From NCBI RefSeq assembly GCF_003574625.1, contig NZ_QNUJ01000008.1:124001-188000 (forward strand): a stretch of DNA of 64,000 nt. The letters run 5' to 3'. Positions within the stretch are counted from its first letter, which is position 1; each line of letters begins with the position of its first letter. The notes under the pieces were generated by a model. The model was not told the DNA's origin and ran no database searches. It saw only the letters and a list, made by a program, of their open reading frames with translations. A program made the translations under genes and the position numbers. Positions 48,958-58,370 of the stretch are shown in pieces. Source of the stretch: Shinella zoogloeoides (GTDB lineage Bacteria > Pseudomonadota > Alphaproteobacteria > Rhizobiales > Rhizobiaceae).

Positions 48958-49998
48958 TCAGGCGGCCTGCTGCGCCTCTTCCTTCTCCTTCAACTGGATT
49001 TGTCCGGCGGCGGCGAGGCGGATGGCTTCCTGCGTGATCGAGCGGCGGGCGATCGCCACCTCGCGCGGATTGACGCCCTGGTCGCCCGCGGCGAGGTCCG
49101 ATTCGATCATGCGGCGCTGGCGCGCGCCGATCGAGGAGAGGACGGCCTCGCGCAGCTCCATCGAGGCGCCGCGCAGCGCCGCCGTGATGATGTCGCCCGA
49201 CACGTCGTTGAACAGCGACACCCGGCTTCTCTGCGGCATGAAGAGCACGTCCTCGAAGAGGAAGATCTTCGGGCGCACCTTCTTGACCGATTCGGTCGAG
49301 ACCGTTTCGAGCGAGGCGAGCATCTCGTCGACCTGCGACTTCTCCAGCTCGTTCATGAGGTCGGCGACCTTGTTCGTGCCGATAGAGTTGCGGTCCGCAT
49401 CCAGCGCGTTGATCATCTCGATGACGCGCGCCTCGACGATCGCGGTGGCCTTGGGGCTCGCGTCCTTCAGGTTGACGGTGCGGTTGATGATATCTGCACG
49501 ATGGGCCTCCGGAATCTCCAGAAGCACCTTGGCGCCGAAGGAAGAGGGCATCATCGAGAGGATGTAGGCGATGGTCTGCGGGTGCTCGTTGAGCAGGAAC
49601 TGCGAGACGAAGACCGGGTCGGCGTCCTGCAGGCGGTCCCAGATCGTCGTCTCGAAAGCCTGGAAGGCGGCGCGGCGGCCGAGCAGGCCGTCCACCTCGT
49701 CGGGCGTCAGGCCCTCCTCGAGGATGCCTTCCATCATCTTGGCGTTGTCCATCAGGCCCGCGCCCTCGGTGAACAGGTCCTCGAACTCGTTGACGAGGTC
49801 GATCAGCTCATGAGGGGGGATGGCGCGCAGGTTCTGCGCGGCTGCGATGATCTGCTGCAATTCGCTCTGGGTGAAATATTTCAGCAGCTTGCCGGCGACG
49901 CCCTTGCCCATGGCGAGAAGGACGGCTGCTGCCTTCTCGACCTGCGAAAGCGGTGTCCCGACCGCCGTGGACGTACCGAAATTTTCGAAATCCATCAT
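48958..49998 (-). CDS. fliG: Flagellar motor switch protein FliG
   Basis: FliG is the rotor part that interacts with MotA and binds FliF. The 346 residues include the N-terminal (about 20-110), middle (about 115-200, with the EHPQTIAYILSMM EHPQR-type motif) and C-terminal domains with charged torque helix. SQVEKAAAVLLAMGKGVAGKLLKYF is the usual start region. It lies between fliN (30 bases) and flhB in the leftward operon. Confidence 0.96.
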   Translation of the reverse strand: MMDFENFGTSTAVGTPLSQVEKAAAVLLAMGKGVAGKLLKYFTQSELQQIIAAAQNLRAIPPHELIDLVNEFEDLFTEGAGLMDNAKMMEGILEEGLTPDEVDGLLGRRAAFQAFETTIWDRLQDADPVFVSQFLLNEHPQTIAYILSMMPSSFGAKVLLEIPEAHRADIINRTVNLKDASPKATAIVEARVIEMINALDADRNSIGTNKVADLMNELEKSQVDEMLASLETVSTESVKKVRPKIFLFEDVLFMPQRSRVSLFNDVSGDIITAALRGASMELREAVLSSIGARQRRMIESDLAAGDQGVNPREVAIARRSITQEAIRLAAAGQIQLKEKEEAQQAA

Positions 49999-50028
49999 GG
50001 ATTCATCTCCCTGAGACCTAACCGGTCG

Positions 50029-50610
50029 TCAGATTTTGCGTGTACTCTTTACTTCGATGAGCTTGACCCCGAAGCGGGTGTCGTCGTTTTCAAGAACGGT
50101 GATCTCGCCGCGACCGATCACCCGGCCGTTGACCATGACCTCGACCGGCTCGCCGATGCGGCGGTCGAGCGCGATGGTGGCGCCCTCGCTGAGGTTCATC
50201 AGGCTGGAGACCTGCATCTGCGAGGAGCCGAGGACGATCTGCAGATCGATCGGGATGTCCATGATGAGGTCCATGTTGGACTCCATCGCGCTGCCCGGAC
50301 GCGGCGCCTCGCCGAGGCTCTCGGAGAAATCGGCGCCGCCGCCGAAGTCCGAACCGCCGAAGCCGGTATCCGCGCCGAAATCCGACGCGGCCGCGCCGCC
50401 GCCGAAATCGCTGCCGGCGCTGAAATCCGTGCTGCCGCCGAAATCGCCGCCGAATGCGGCCAGCGGATCGTCCTCCGCGGTTGCGTCTGCGCCCGAAGCA
50501 TCCTTCTGAAGAACGCCGCGCAGGTCGTCGATCGCCTGCTCCAGTTCCTGGTCGCCTGCGTTGATGGAAGACATGATGTCGTCAGCGATGGGTGTTTTCT
50601 TCGGTGCCAT
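50029..50610 (-). CDS. fliN: Flagellar motor switch protein FliN with FG-rich N-terminal extension
   Basis: FliN forms the bottom of the C-ring. Residues 115-190 are the SpoA/FliN domain ([34 protein letters not shown] then [23 protein letters not shown]). The N-terminal 110 residues exceed the E. coli protein. Residues 52-95 are a low-complexity stretch with six FG dipeptides in DFGG/SDFGG-type units. The start is ATG 50610. Located between fliM (63 bases) and fliG (30 bases). Confidence 0.95.
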   Translation of the reverse strand: MAPKKTPIADDIMSSINAGDQELEQAIDDLRGVLQKDASGADATAEDDPLAAFGGDFGGSTDFSAGSDFGGGAAASDFGADTGFGGSDFGGGADFSESLGEAPRPGSAMESNMDLIMDIPIDLQIVLGSSQMQVSSLMNLSEGATIALDRRIGEPVEVMVNGRVIGRGEITVLENDDTRFGVKLIEVKSTRKI

Positions 50611-50673
50611 AAGACCACTATTCCATTCGAAACTTGCCTGAGGCGTGCCGCCCCGCAGGCTTCATCCGCAAAA

Positions 50674-51618
50674 CTATCCGATGATGTGCTGGAGAAGCTC
50701 TTCCTCCGAGCCGTAGGTATCCTTGACGCGAACCGTGTAGCGGGCGCCCGAGCGGCCGAATTCGCAGACATAGAGGTTGCGGCCGTTCGCATTGACCTCC
50801 ACGCGCACGTCGCCCGCCTCGTTGAACGGGATGATGTCGCCCGCCTGCAGGCGGCTGATCGTGTCCAGCGTCTGCGCCTCGAGGCGGATGCGCGCCTCCA
50901 GCGTCACCTTGGAACGGCGGACCTGCTCGCCGAGCTGCTCGCTCCATTCGACGCGGGTCCTGGCCGCATTGGCCGGCTTCGGCGCAGTGATGACCGATTT
51001 CAGCAGCACGCTCTGCGGCACGACGACATGGAAGGTCGAGAGGACCGGGCCGATGCCGACGGCCATGTTGATCATGGCGACGAAGGCCTCGTCGGAACCG
51101 TCCTCCGCCGACTTGCGGATCTCCGCATTGTGCGCCGGGCCGAGGAAGGGCTCGAAGCCGTTCGCGCCGTTGACGGAGGTCTTCAGCACGCCGGAGATCC
51201 GGTCGAACATCATGGCCGCGACGTCCAGCTCGATCTTGGAGAGCGGGCGCGGCTCGGGATCCTCGACGGCATCGCTGAGCGCGCCGAGCATGTTCTCGAC
51301 CAGCGTGATGATCAGCGGGCTGTCGCAGATCAGCGTGAAGCGGTCGCACCAGTCGCGCAGCGACGCATCGCAGAAGGCCATGGCGCCGCCGAGCCCCTGG
51401 GTGACCTCGGCATATTTTCCGGTGACGAAACCGGCATAGGAAACCGCGACCTCGAAGCCGAGCTCGCTTTCCAGCATGTCGGGCAGGAATTCGGCGAAGA
51501 CCTCGCCGAGGCTGGCGCAGAGCCGGGAGACCGTGGCCTGGTCGCCAAGCCGGCCGGTCAGCCGTGCGAGGACGACGGGATCCATGGTGGGAAGGGACGT
51601 CACGGTTGCTGCGCTCAT
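50674..51618 (-). CDS. fliM: Flagellar motor switch protein FliM
   Basis: FliM binds CheY-P and connects FliG and FliN. The 314-residue protein has the middle CheC-like domain (about 35-215) and a C-terminal SpoA domain (about 230-310: VTLEARIRLEAQTLDTISRLQAGDIIPFNEAGDVRVEVNA). The N-terminal CheY-binding peptide of enterics (LSQ-x-EID) is not visible, as in other rhizobia. motA stops 3 bases upstream, so coupling is likely. Confidence 0.94.
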   Translation of the reverse strand: MSAATVTSLPTMDPVVLARLTGRLGDQATVSRLCASLGEVFAEFLPDMLESELGFEVAVSYAGFVTGKYAEVTQGLGGAMAFCDASLRDWCDRFTLICDSPLIITLVENMLGALSDAVEDPEPRPLSKIELDVAAMMFDRISGVLKTSVNGANGFEPFLGPAHNAEIRKSAEDGSDEAFVAMINMAVGIGPVLSTFHVVVPQSVLLKSVITAPKPANAARTRVEWSEQLGEQVRRSKVTLEARIRLEAQTLDTISRLQAGDIIPFNEAGDVRVEVNANGRNLYVCEFGRSGARYTVRVKDTYGSEEELLQHIIG

Positions 51619-51621
51619 CTC

Positions 51622-52500
51622 TTAGGCCGCCTTCGAATCGCCGCCGCCGCCGGGATTCATCATTTCCTGCTCCACCGCGTCGATCGACGGGCGCTCGTAG
51701 GAAGAGATGGTCTTGCGGCCGTATTCCAGCGCCACCTGCGGCACGGAGCCGTTCATGTAGGCCAGGAGCGTCTGCTTGACGATGACATAGAGGCGGTTCT
51801 GCTTCTCACGCACGGCCTTGATGTTGGCGGTGATCGGCGCGACCACCGAATAGGACAGGAAGATGCCGAGCATGGTGCCGACGAGCGCCGAGCCGATGAG
51901 GCCGCCGAGGACCTCCGGCGATTCGTTGATCTTGCTCATCGCCTTGATGACCCCGAGAACGGCGGCGATGATGCCGATGGCCGGGAAGGCGTCGCCCATC
52001 GTGGTCATGGCGTGGTAGGGCTTCATCTTGTCGCGCGTGATCGTCTGGATCTCCTCGTCCATCAGCGCCTCGATCTCGTGGGAGCGGGCATTGCCGATGA
52101 TGATGAGGCGGACATAGTCGCAGATGAAGGCGGTGAGTTCCTTGTTCTTCAGCACGGTCGGCGCGGACTGGAAGATCGGCGATTCTTCCGGATTGTCGAT
52201 ATGCGCTTCGATCTCGTTGCGCGACTTGGTGCGCAGGTCCCGCATCAGGCTGTAGAGCACGCCGAGCGTATCGAGATAGTCGCGTTCCTTCGGCACCTTG
52301 TGCTTGAAGGCCTCGCCCAGCGCCTTGCCGGTTTCCTTGATCACCTTCATCGTGTTCGCCACGATGAAGCCGCCGACGCCGGCGCCGCCGATGATCATGA
52401 GTTCGAATGGCTGCATGAGCACGTCGACGTGCCCGCCCATGGCCATGAAGCCGCCCAAGACGCAGCCGACGGTGACGATGAGACCGATAATGATGTTCAT
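51622..52500 (-). CDS. motA: Flagellar stator protein MotA
   Basis: MotA forms the proton-channel stator with MotB (motB is not in this window). The 292-residue protein has four transmembrane helices (about 3-22, 33-52, 170-190, 203-225) and a large cytoplasmic loop carrying the conserved Arg/Glu cluster for FliG contact. [19 protein letters not shown] and the Pro residues at helix 4 are typical. It heads the leftward operon motA-fliM-fliN-fliG-flhB-orf and is divergent from the DUF1217 gene. Confidence 0.96.
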   Translation of the reverse strand: MNIIIGLIVTVGCVLGGFMAMGGHVDVLMQPFELMIIGGAGVGGFIVANTMKVIKETGKALGEAFKHKVPKERDYLDTLGVLYSLMRDLRTKSRNEIEAHIDNPEESPIFQSAPTVLKNKELTAFICDYVRLIIIGNARSHEIEALMDEEIQTITRDKMKPYHAMTTMGDAFPAIGIIAAVLGVIKAMSKINESPEVLGGLIGSALVGTMLGIFLSYSVVAPITANIKAVREKQNRLYVIVKQTLLAYMNGSVPQVALEYGRKTISSYERPSIDAVEQEMMNPGGGGDSKAA

Positions 52501-52670
52501 GAGCGCAGGTGTCCCGACACAATTCTGACCGTTCCGGGATACGGTTCCAGCCTTGCGTGAAGCTGTACCTTACGGCGGGTTAACGGATCAGGTTCGCGCA
52601 AGCAAAAGCCCCGAAGATCGTGGTTCAAAACGGACATCCATGTCTTTTCGAACCTGATCGGCAGCCTATC

Positions 52671-53450
52671 GTGACCACCACCTATGCGAGTTACAAGCTG
52701 ATTTCCGCCGACCTCCCGACGTCGCTGAAGCGCGTTTCGGAGCAGCCGGACGTCAAGCGCGAGACGGAATATTACCTCTCCAGGATCGGTGGCATTAAGT
52801 CGATCGACGCCTTCTTCGCCGATGACAGGCTCTATAACTACGTGATGAAGGCGCATGGCCTGGAGGACATGGCCTATGCCAAGGCCTTCATGCGCAAGGT
52901 GCTGACCGAGGGTGTCGACGACAAGGACGCCTTCGCCAACAAGCTCTCCGACAGCCGCTACAAGGAACTGGCGGAATCGCTGAACTTCGCCCGCCATGGC
53001 GAGCTCGCCACCACCTTCGACCGCGCCCAGAAGGGCGTCGCCGAGAAATATGCCCGCGAGACGCTGGAGGTCAGCGCCGGCGAGGACAATACGGGCGTGC
53101 GCCTGGCGCTCTATTTCGAGCGCATGGCCTCCTCCATCACCTCCGGCTATTCGATCATCGCCGACGACGCGCTGGCGCAGGTGGTGCGCACCGCCCTGCA
53201 GCTTCCCGCCGAATTCGCCGCCACCGATGTCGACCGGCAGGCGGCCTATTACGAAAACGCGCTCGATCTCGCCGATTTCAAGGATCCGTCCAAGGTCGGC
53301 AAGTTCCTCGAGCGCTTCACCTCGATGTGGGAGCTGGAAAATCCCTCGGGCAGCTACGATCCGCTGACGGTCTTCAGGTCGTCGAGCGTCACCGGCATTT
53401 CGACCGACCTTCTCCTTTCCATCAACAACCTGAAACTCGGAGGTCGCTGA
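52671..53450 (+). CDS. DUF1217 flagellar-cluster protein
   Basis: The 259-residue protein contains a DUF1217 domain (about residues 20-190: ETEYYLSRIGGIKSIDAFFADDRLYNYVMKAHGLEDMAYAKAFMRKVL). Alphaproteobacterial flagellar loci regularly carry such a gene here; some relatives have been linked to hook or flagellin handling, but the role is unknown. GTG 52671 is the likely start (MTTTYASYKLISADLP); ATG 52620 would add an unlikely 17 residues. flgF starts 1 base after its stop. Confidence 0.85.
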   Translation: MTTTYASYKLISADLPTSLKRVSEQPDVKRETEYYLSRIGGIKSIDAFFADDRLYNYVMKAHGLEDMAYAKAFMRKVLTEGVDDKDAFANKLSDSRYKELAESLNFARHGELATTFDRAQKGVAEKYARETLEVSAGEDNTGVRLALYFERMASSITSGYSIIADDALAQVVRTALQLPAEFAATDVDRQAAYYENALDLADFKDPSKVGKFLERFTSMWELENPSGSYDPLTVFRSSSVTGISTDLLLSINNLKLGGR

Positions 53451-53451
53451 G

Positions 53452-54177
53452 ATGCAGACCGGGCTCTATGTATCGCTTTCGTCCCAGATCGCGCTCGACC
53501 GCCGCATGGCCACCCTTGCCGACAACGTTGCGAACTCGACCACGGTCGGTTTCCGCGCGACGGAGGTCAAGTTCAACCAGGTCGTCAGCGACCAGAAGAA
53601 CGCCGACGTCGCCTTCGTCTCGCAGGGCGATGAATTCCTGTCGACCCGCAACGGCGGCCTGACGCAGACCAGCGGCCCGCTCGATTTCGCGATCCGCGGC
53701 GAAGCCTGGTTCCAGGTCGAGACGCCCTCCGGCCCGACGCTCACCCGCGATGGCCGCTTCACCCTGACGGATGCCGGCGACCTCGTCACGCTGAACGGCT
53801 ATCCGGTGCTCGATCCGGGCGGCGGCCCGATCCAGATCGATGCGAATGCCGGCTCCATCACGCTCAGCGCTGACGGCCAGCTCAACCAGAACGGCCGGCC
53901 GGTCGCCGCGCTCGGCATCTTCGAGGCGGACCTTTCCGGCGGCTTCGTGCGCGCCGGCAACAGCGGTATCATCACCACCATCCCGCCGCAGCCGGTGACC
54001 GACCGCGTCGATGCGGGCGTGGCGCAGGGCTATGTCGAGGAATCGAACGTCAACGCCATCGCCGAGATGACGCAGCTCATCCAGGTCACGCGCGCCTTCG
54101 AGAACATCGCCGCGCTGACGCGCAGCAGTGAGGATTCGATGAGCGAAGCGGTCCGCACCCTCGGCGGAAGCAAGTAA
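53452..54177 (+). CDS. flgF: Flagellar proximal rod protein FlgF
   Basis: FlgF is a rod subunit. The 241 residues start QTGLYVSLSSQIALDRRMATLADNVANSTTVGFRATEV, the flagellar rod/hook N-terminal motif with ANSTT variant, and end in the coiled-coil ESNVNAIAEMTQLIQVTRAFENIA. Single start at ATG 53452, 1 base after the DUF1217 stop; fliI starts 3 bases after its own stop. Confidence 0.94.
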   Translation: MQTGLYVSLSSQIALDRRMATLADNVANSTTVGFRATEVKFNQVVSDQKNADVAFVSQGDEFLSTRNGGLTQTSGPLDFAIRGEAWFQVETPSGPTLTRDGRFTLTDAGDLVTLNGYPVLDPGGGPIQIDANAGSITLSADGQLNQNGRPVAALGIFEADLSGGFVRAGNSGIITTIPPQPVTDRVDAGVAQGYVEESNVNAIAEMTQLIQVTRAFENIAALTRSSEDSMSEAVRTLGGSK

Positions 54178-54180
54178 GCG

Positions 54181-55596
54181 ATGACAGGCGCTGGGGAAGG
54201 GCAGAGCGGAAAAGCGGCAGGCACGCCCGAGGGCGGGCGCATGATGAATGCGCTGGCGGGGCTCGTGCGGCGCTATTCCACGCCGGAATTCTCGGTCGCC
54301 CATGGCGGCCATGTGCAGACCATCGCGGCCGGCAACTACACGGTCGGCGGCCTGTCGCGCCATGTGCGCCTCGGCGAGTTCGTGGCGCACAAGAGCGCCA
54401 CGGGCGTCCATCTCGGCGAGGTGGTGCGCGTCGAACCGGAAACGGTCGTCGTCTGCCCCATCGAGCCGGGCGAGCCGATCGGCATCCACGACACCGTCAT
54501 CCGCAAGGGCGCCTTCCGCGTCGCGCCGGCCTCGTCCTGGTGCGGCCGCACGATCAACGCGCTGGGCGAGCCCATCGACGGGCTCGGACCGCTGGTGCAG
54601 GGCGACGTGCGCCGCTCGATCTCCAATTCCGCGCCGCCCTCGATGACGCGCAAGCGTGTCGAGAAGGGCTTCCATACGGGCGTGCGCGCCATCGACATCT
54701 TCGCCCCGCTCTGCCTTGGCCAGCGCCTCGGCATCTTCGCCGGCTCCGGCGTCGGCAAATCGACGCTGCTGTCGATGCTGGCAAGGGCCGACGCCTTCGA
54801 CAAGGTGGTGATCGCGCTGGTCGGCGAGCGCGGCCGCGAAGTGCGCGAATTCATCGAGGATACGCTCGGCGACAACCTCGCCAAGTCCGTCGCGGTCGTC
54901 GCGACCAGCGACGAGAGCCCGATGCTGCGCAAGATGGCGCCGCTGACGGCGGTCACCATTGCCGAGCACTACCGTGACCAGGGCGACAACGTGCTCCTGA
55001 TCATCGACAGCGTGACGCGCTTTGCCCATGCGATCCGCGAGGTGGCGACCGCCTCCGGCGAGCCGCCCATCGCGCGCGGCTATCCTGCCTCCGTCTTCAC
55101 CGAGCTGCCGCGTCTTCTGGAGCGCGCCGGCCCCGGCGCGGAAGGCACCGGCACGATCACGGCGATCATCTCGATCCTCGTCGACGGCGACAACCACAAC
55201 GACCCGATCGCCGACTCGACGCGCGGCATCCTCGACGGCCATATCGTGCTGGAGCGCAGCCTTGCCGAGGAAGGGCGCTATCCGCCGATCAACCCGCTCG
55301 CCTCCATCTCGCGTCTTGCCCGCAAGGCCTGGACGCCGGATCAGGAAAAGCTGGTCTCGCGGCTGAAGGCGCTCATCCACCGCTTCGAGGAAACGCGGGA
55401 CCTCCGCCTCATCGGCGGTTATCGCCCCGGCGGCGATCCCGATCTCGACATGGCGATCAAGCAGGTGCCGATCATCTACGAGGTTCTGAAACAGACGCCG
55501 GGCGAAAGGCCCGCCGGCGACGCCTTCGCCGATCTCGCGATCGCGCTGAAGAATGCGGCCGGGCAGGGCGGTGCGCCGGCCATGCGAAGGGGATGA
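54181..55596 (+). CDS. fliI: Flagellum-specific ATPase FliI
   Basis: FliI energises docking of export substrates. The 471 residues have the N-terminal beta-barrel region, Walker A GSGVGKSTLLSML (about residues 189-201), the VIALVGERGREVREFIED segment, Walker B VLLIIDSVTRFAHA (about 272-285) and the DEGRYPPI-like EEGRYPPINPLASISR. The T3SS signature ARGYPASVFTELPRLLERAG is present. It overlaps the next ORF by four bases. Confidence 0.96.
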   Translation: MTGAGEGQSGKAAGTPEGGRMMNALAGLVRRYSTPEFSVAHGGHVQTIAAGNYTVGGLSRHVRLGEFVAHKSATGVHLGEVVRVEPETVVVCPIEPGEPIGIHDTVIRKGAFRVAPASSWCGRTINALGEPIDGLGPLVQGDVRRSISNSAPPSMTRKRVEKGFHTGVRAIDIFAPLCLGQRLGIFAGSGVGKSTLLSMLARADAFDKVVIALVGERGREVREFIEDTLGDNLAKSVAVVATSDESPMLRKMAPLTAVTIAEHYRDQGDNVLLIIDSVTRFAHAIREVATASGEPPIARGYPASVFTELPRLLERAGPGAEGTGTITAIISILVDGDNHNDPIADSTRGILDGHIVLERSLAEEGRYPPINPLASISRLARKAWTPDQEKLVSRLKALIHRFEETRDLRLIGGYRPGGDPDLDMAIKQVPIIYEVLKQTPGERPAGDAFADLAIALKNAAGQGGAPAMRRG

Positions 55597-56159
55597 CAGT
55601 GACCGATTTCGACGCGGACGAAACCATCCAGCCGCTGCGGCGGCCGGGACGGGCGCGGGGCTACAGCTTCGGGGACAAGCTGCTCATGGGCACCGGCGTG
55701 ATGCTGGCGGCGGGCGCGGCCTTCTTCCCGTGGTACGTTTTCCTCAACCCGGAAAAGTTCTCGGTCCCGACCCTCTGGAAGGGCACGACGCGCAACCTGC
55801 CGGAAATGGCGGGCAAGCAGGTGGTGAGCGTTTCGCCCGCCGCCATGGTCGATGAAGACAAGGATCCGGCGCCCGTAAGCCTCGACCCGGTCGCGACAGC
55901 CACCACCTCCAGCCTCGGCGCGGAGAAGAAGCTCGGCGTCCCGGTGGAAACCGGTCTTAACCAGCCGCTGCCGGTCAGCTCCGGCTTCCGCCTGATGCAT
56001 GTGGCGAACGGCCGGGCGCTCATCGAGGACGCCCGTGGCATGTATATCGTGCGCGTTGGCTCGATCCTGCCGGACAACAGCCGCCTTGCCACGCTGGAAC
56101 AGCGCGAAGGCGCCTGGGTCATCGTGACCTCGAACGGCGAAGTCATCAAGCGCAACTGA
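55593..56159 (+). CDS. Flagellar-cluster single-pass membrane protein (188 aa), function unknown
   Basis: The 188-residue protein has one transmembrane helix (about residues 27-48, KLLMGTGVMLAAGAAFFPWYVFL), a disordered stretch, and a C-terminal beta-rich domain (about 125-188) outside the cytoplasm (FRLMHVANGRALIEDARGMYIVRVGSILPDNSRLATLEQREGAWVIVTSNGEVI). The equivalent position in Sinorhizobium has an unnamed ORF. ATGA overlap with fliI means coupled translation. A flagellar role is inferred from context. Confidence 0.82.
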   Translation: MTVTDFDADETIQPLRRPGRARGYSFGDKLLMGTGVMLAAGAAFFPWYVFLNPEKFSVPTLWKGTTRNLPEMAGKQVVSVSPAAMVDEDKDPAPVSLDPVATATTSSLGAEKKLGVPVETGLNQPLPVSSGFRLMHVANGRALIEDARGMYIVRVGSILPDNSRLATLEQREGAWVIVTSNGEVIKRN

Positions 56160-56164
56160 GCGCG

Positions 56165-56320
56165 GGGGAAGCCTCCTTCCCAATCCCTCCCCACAAGGGG
56201 GAGGGGCCCGGCGTTGCCGCACCCTTACGCATTCGATTTCGAACGATGGGCAAGCCTCTGACTTTCTCTCCCTCGCAGGGAGAGGCCGGCGGGCAGAGGG
56301 AGGGTTCCCTCCTTCGCGAT
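56165..56320. repeat. Rhizobial intergenic palindromic repeat
   Basis: Two hairpin units are visible: CCCTCCCC/GGGGAGGG (56185-56192 with 56198-56205) and CTCTCCCT/AGGGAGAG (56266-56273 with 56277-56284). Flanking G/C-rich tracts (GGGCAGAGGGAGGG) complete a unit like the palindromic intergenic repeats dispersed in Rhizobium, Agrobacterium and Sinorhizobium. It fills most of the gap before flgB; other copies cannot be counted here. Confidence 0.5.
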
Positions 56321-56413
56321 ATTTATTCCTCCACGAAATCAGGTGGTTGGCGGGAAACCGCCGCACAGCAAGTCTGACGCAAGATTGGCTCCGTAGGTTC
56401 GCCTCGAACAAGG

Positions 56414-56806
56414 ATGGAGCTTGTCATGCAACCGATACAACTGTTTGAACTGGCAACGAAACAGGCCGAATGGCTCGCCGTCCGCCAGAGCGTGGTTGCA
56501 GGCAACATCGCCAACGCCAACACCCCCGGGTTCAAGGCGAAGGACGTGACCCCCTTCCAGTCGGTGCTCGAGACGACGGGCATCCGCATGGCGGCGACGC
56601 AGCCCGGCCACTTCACCGAAACCGAAATGGCCAGCCGTGTCATCGAGACGAAGCCCACCGAGGAGATCGGCGTGCAGGAGTCCGGCAACACCGTCGGCCT
56701 TGCCGAGGAACTCATGAAAGAGGGCCAGGTCAAGCGTGAGTTCGAGTTGAATGCCGGCCTCGTCAAGGCCTTTCATCGCATGATGCTGATGACAGTAAAA
56801 AGGTAA
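56414..56806 (+). CDS. flgB: Flagellar proximal rod protein FlgB
   Basis: The 130-residue rod subunit starts MELVMQPIQLFELATKQAEWLAVRQSVVAGNIANANTPGFKAKDV, with the flagellar rod motif ANANTPGF (about residues 34-41). It ends in the coiled-coil region typical of FlgB. It leads the long rightward operon flgB-flgC-fliE-flgG-flgA-flgI-motE-flgH-fliL-fliP. ATG 56414 follows CAAGGATGG; the repeat element lies upstream. Confidence 0.95.
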   Translation: MELVMQPIQLFELATKQAEWLAVRQSVVAGNIANANTPGFKAKDVTPFQSVLETTGIRMAATQPGHFTETEMASRVIETKPTEEIGVQESGNTVGLAEELMKEGQVKREFELNAGLVKAFHRMMLMTVKR

Positions 56807-56809
56807 GAA

Positions 56810-57229
56810 ATGGATCCGCTCGTAGCTTCCCTGAAAGTCGCAGCCTCGGGACTCGAGGCGCAGTCCACCCGTATCCGCATCGTTTCGGAGAACCTCGCCA
56901 ACGCCCGTTCGACGGGCGATACGCCCGGCGCCGATCCCTTCCGCCGCAAGACCGTGACCTTCGCCGCCGAGCTCGACCGCGCGACCAACGCCTCGCTCGT
57001 CGAAGTCTCGCGCCTCGGCTTCGACGAGACCGACTTCTCCAGCGAATACGATCCGGGCAACCCGGCGGCCGACGAGAAGGGCTACGTCAAGATGCCGAAT
57101 GTCAACGTCATCGTCGAGATGGCCGACATGCGTGAAGCCAACCGCTCTTACGAGGCGAACCTCCAGAGCATCAAGCAGTCGCGCGACCTGATCAGCGCGA
57201 CGATCGACCTCCTGAGGGCCTCGCAATGA
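56810..57229 (+). CDS. flgC: Flagellar basal-body rod protein FlgC
   Basis: The 139-residue protein begins [46 protein letters not shown], the FlgC rod motif, and ends [34 protein letters not shown]. It starts 3 bases after flgB and overlaps fliE by four bases. Length is normal for the family. Confidence 0.95.
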   Translation: MDPLVASLKVAASGLEAQSTRIRIVSENLANARSTGDTPGADPFRRKTVTFAAELDRATNASLVEVSRLGFDETDFSSEYDPGNPAADEKGYVKMPNVNVIVEMADMREANRSYEANLQSIKQSRDLISATIDLLRASQ

Positions 57230-57558
57230 TCGAAAGCGTAAAGAGCATCAATTCCCTCCTGTCCGGCAACGCCGCGACCGGCGTCGAGATGGGGGGCGCC
57301 AGCAGCGTTTCCGCTGCGGCCGCGCAGGGAACGGGCACCCAGATGTCCTTCGCCCAGGTCATGGGCGACATGGCCGGCGAGATGGCGAACACGCTGAAGC
57401 TCGGCGAGACCAAATCCTTCGAAGCCATCCAGGGCAAGGCCTCGACCCGCGAAGTGGTCGACGCCGTAATGAACGCCGAGCAGACGCTGCAGACCGCCAT
57501 CGCCATCCGCGACAAGGTCGTCACCGCCTATCTCGAAGTCGCAAGAATGCAGATCTGA
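57226..57558 (+). CDS. fliE: Flagellar hook-basal body complex protein FliE
   Basis: FliE links the MS ring to the rod. The 110 residues show [71 protein letters not shown], the FliE C-terminal signature. ATGA overlap with flgC; flgG follows after 9 bases. Confidence 0.94.
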   Translation: MIESVKSINSLLSGNAATGVEMGGASSVSAAAAQGTGTQMSFAQVMGDMAGEMANTLKLGETKSFEAIQGKASTREVVDAVMNAEQTLQTAIAIRDKVVTAYLEVARMQI

Positions 57559-57567
57559 GGACCGGAC

Positions 57568-58350
57568 ATGAAAGCCCTTGCCATCGCCGCGACCGGCATG
57601 AACGCGCAGCAGACCAATCTCGAAGTGATCGCGAACAACATCGCGAACATCAACACGACGGGCTTCAAGCGCGCTCGCGCCGAGTTCTCCGATCTGCTCT
57701 ACCAGACCGAGCGCGCCGCCGGCGTGCCGAACCGCGCCAACCAGGCGGTCGTGCCGGAAGGCGCGATCATCGGCCTCGGCGTGAAGACCGCCGCCGTGCG
57801 CAACCTGCACCTCCAGGGCGGGCTCGTGTCCACCGGCAACTCCTTCGACCTCGCGCTGATCGGCCGCGGCTGGTTCCAGATCGAGGCGCCGGACGGCTCC
57901 ACGCTCTATACCCGCGCCGGCGCCTTCAACACCAATGCCGACGGTCAGCTCGTCACGCTCGACGGCTACACGGTCGTCCCCGGCATCACGGTGCCGCAGG
58001 ACGCGACGGAAGTGAACGTCACCAAGTCCGGCCAGGTCTTCGCGACCGTCGCCGGCCAGCAGCAGGATCTCGGCCAGATCACGCTGGCGAATTTCGTCAA
58101 CGAAGCCGGCCTCGAGCCGCTCGGCGAGAACCTCTTCCGTGAAACCGCCGCCTCCGGCCCGGCCACGGTCGGCGCGCCGGACGAAGCGGGCTTCGCCTAT
58201 ATCCAGCAGAACTACCTCGAAGCGTCCAACGTCGATCCGGTCAAGGAAATCACCGACCTGATCTCCGCCCAGCGCGCCTATGAAATGAACTCCAAGATCA
58301 TCCAGGCAGCGGACGAAATGGCGGCGGTGGTCAGCAAGAACCTGAGATAG
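57568..58350 (+). CDS. flgG: Flagellar distal rod protein FlgG
   Basis: FlgG builds the distal rod. The 260-residue protein begins [40 protein letters not shown] with the ANINTTGF motif, and closes with [38 protein letters not shown]. Length and ends agree with FlgG, distinguishing it from the shorter-hinged FlgF upstream. GAGGACCGGAC precedes the ATG. Confidence 0.95.
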   Translation: MKALAIAATGMNAQQTNLEVIANNIANINTTGFKRARAEFSDLLYQTERAAGVPNRANQAVVPEGAIIGLGVKTAAVRNLHLQGGLVSTGNSFDLALIGRGWFQIEAPDGSTLYTRAGAFNTNADGQLVTLDGYTVVPGITVPQDATEVNVTKSGQVFATVAGQQQDLGQITLANFVNEAGLEPLGENLFRETAASGPATVGAPDEAGFAYIQQNYLEASNVDPVKEITDLISAQRAYEMNSKIIQAADEMAAVVSKNLR

Positions 58351-58370
58351 CAACCGGACATGCGGGGAAC

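Noticed and set aside
48019-52560. A 1513-codon open frame on the plus strand across flhB-fliG-fliN-fliM-motA
   Set aside because: It is antisense to five real genes; its Asp/Arg/His-rich translation is the usual high-GC shadow and has no domain.
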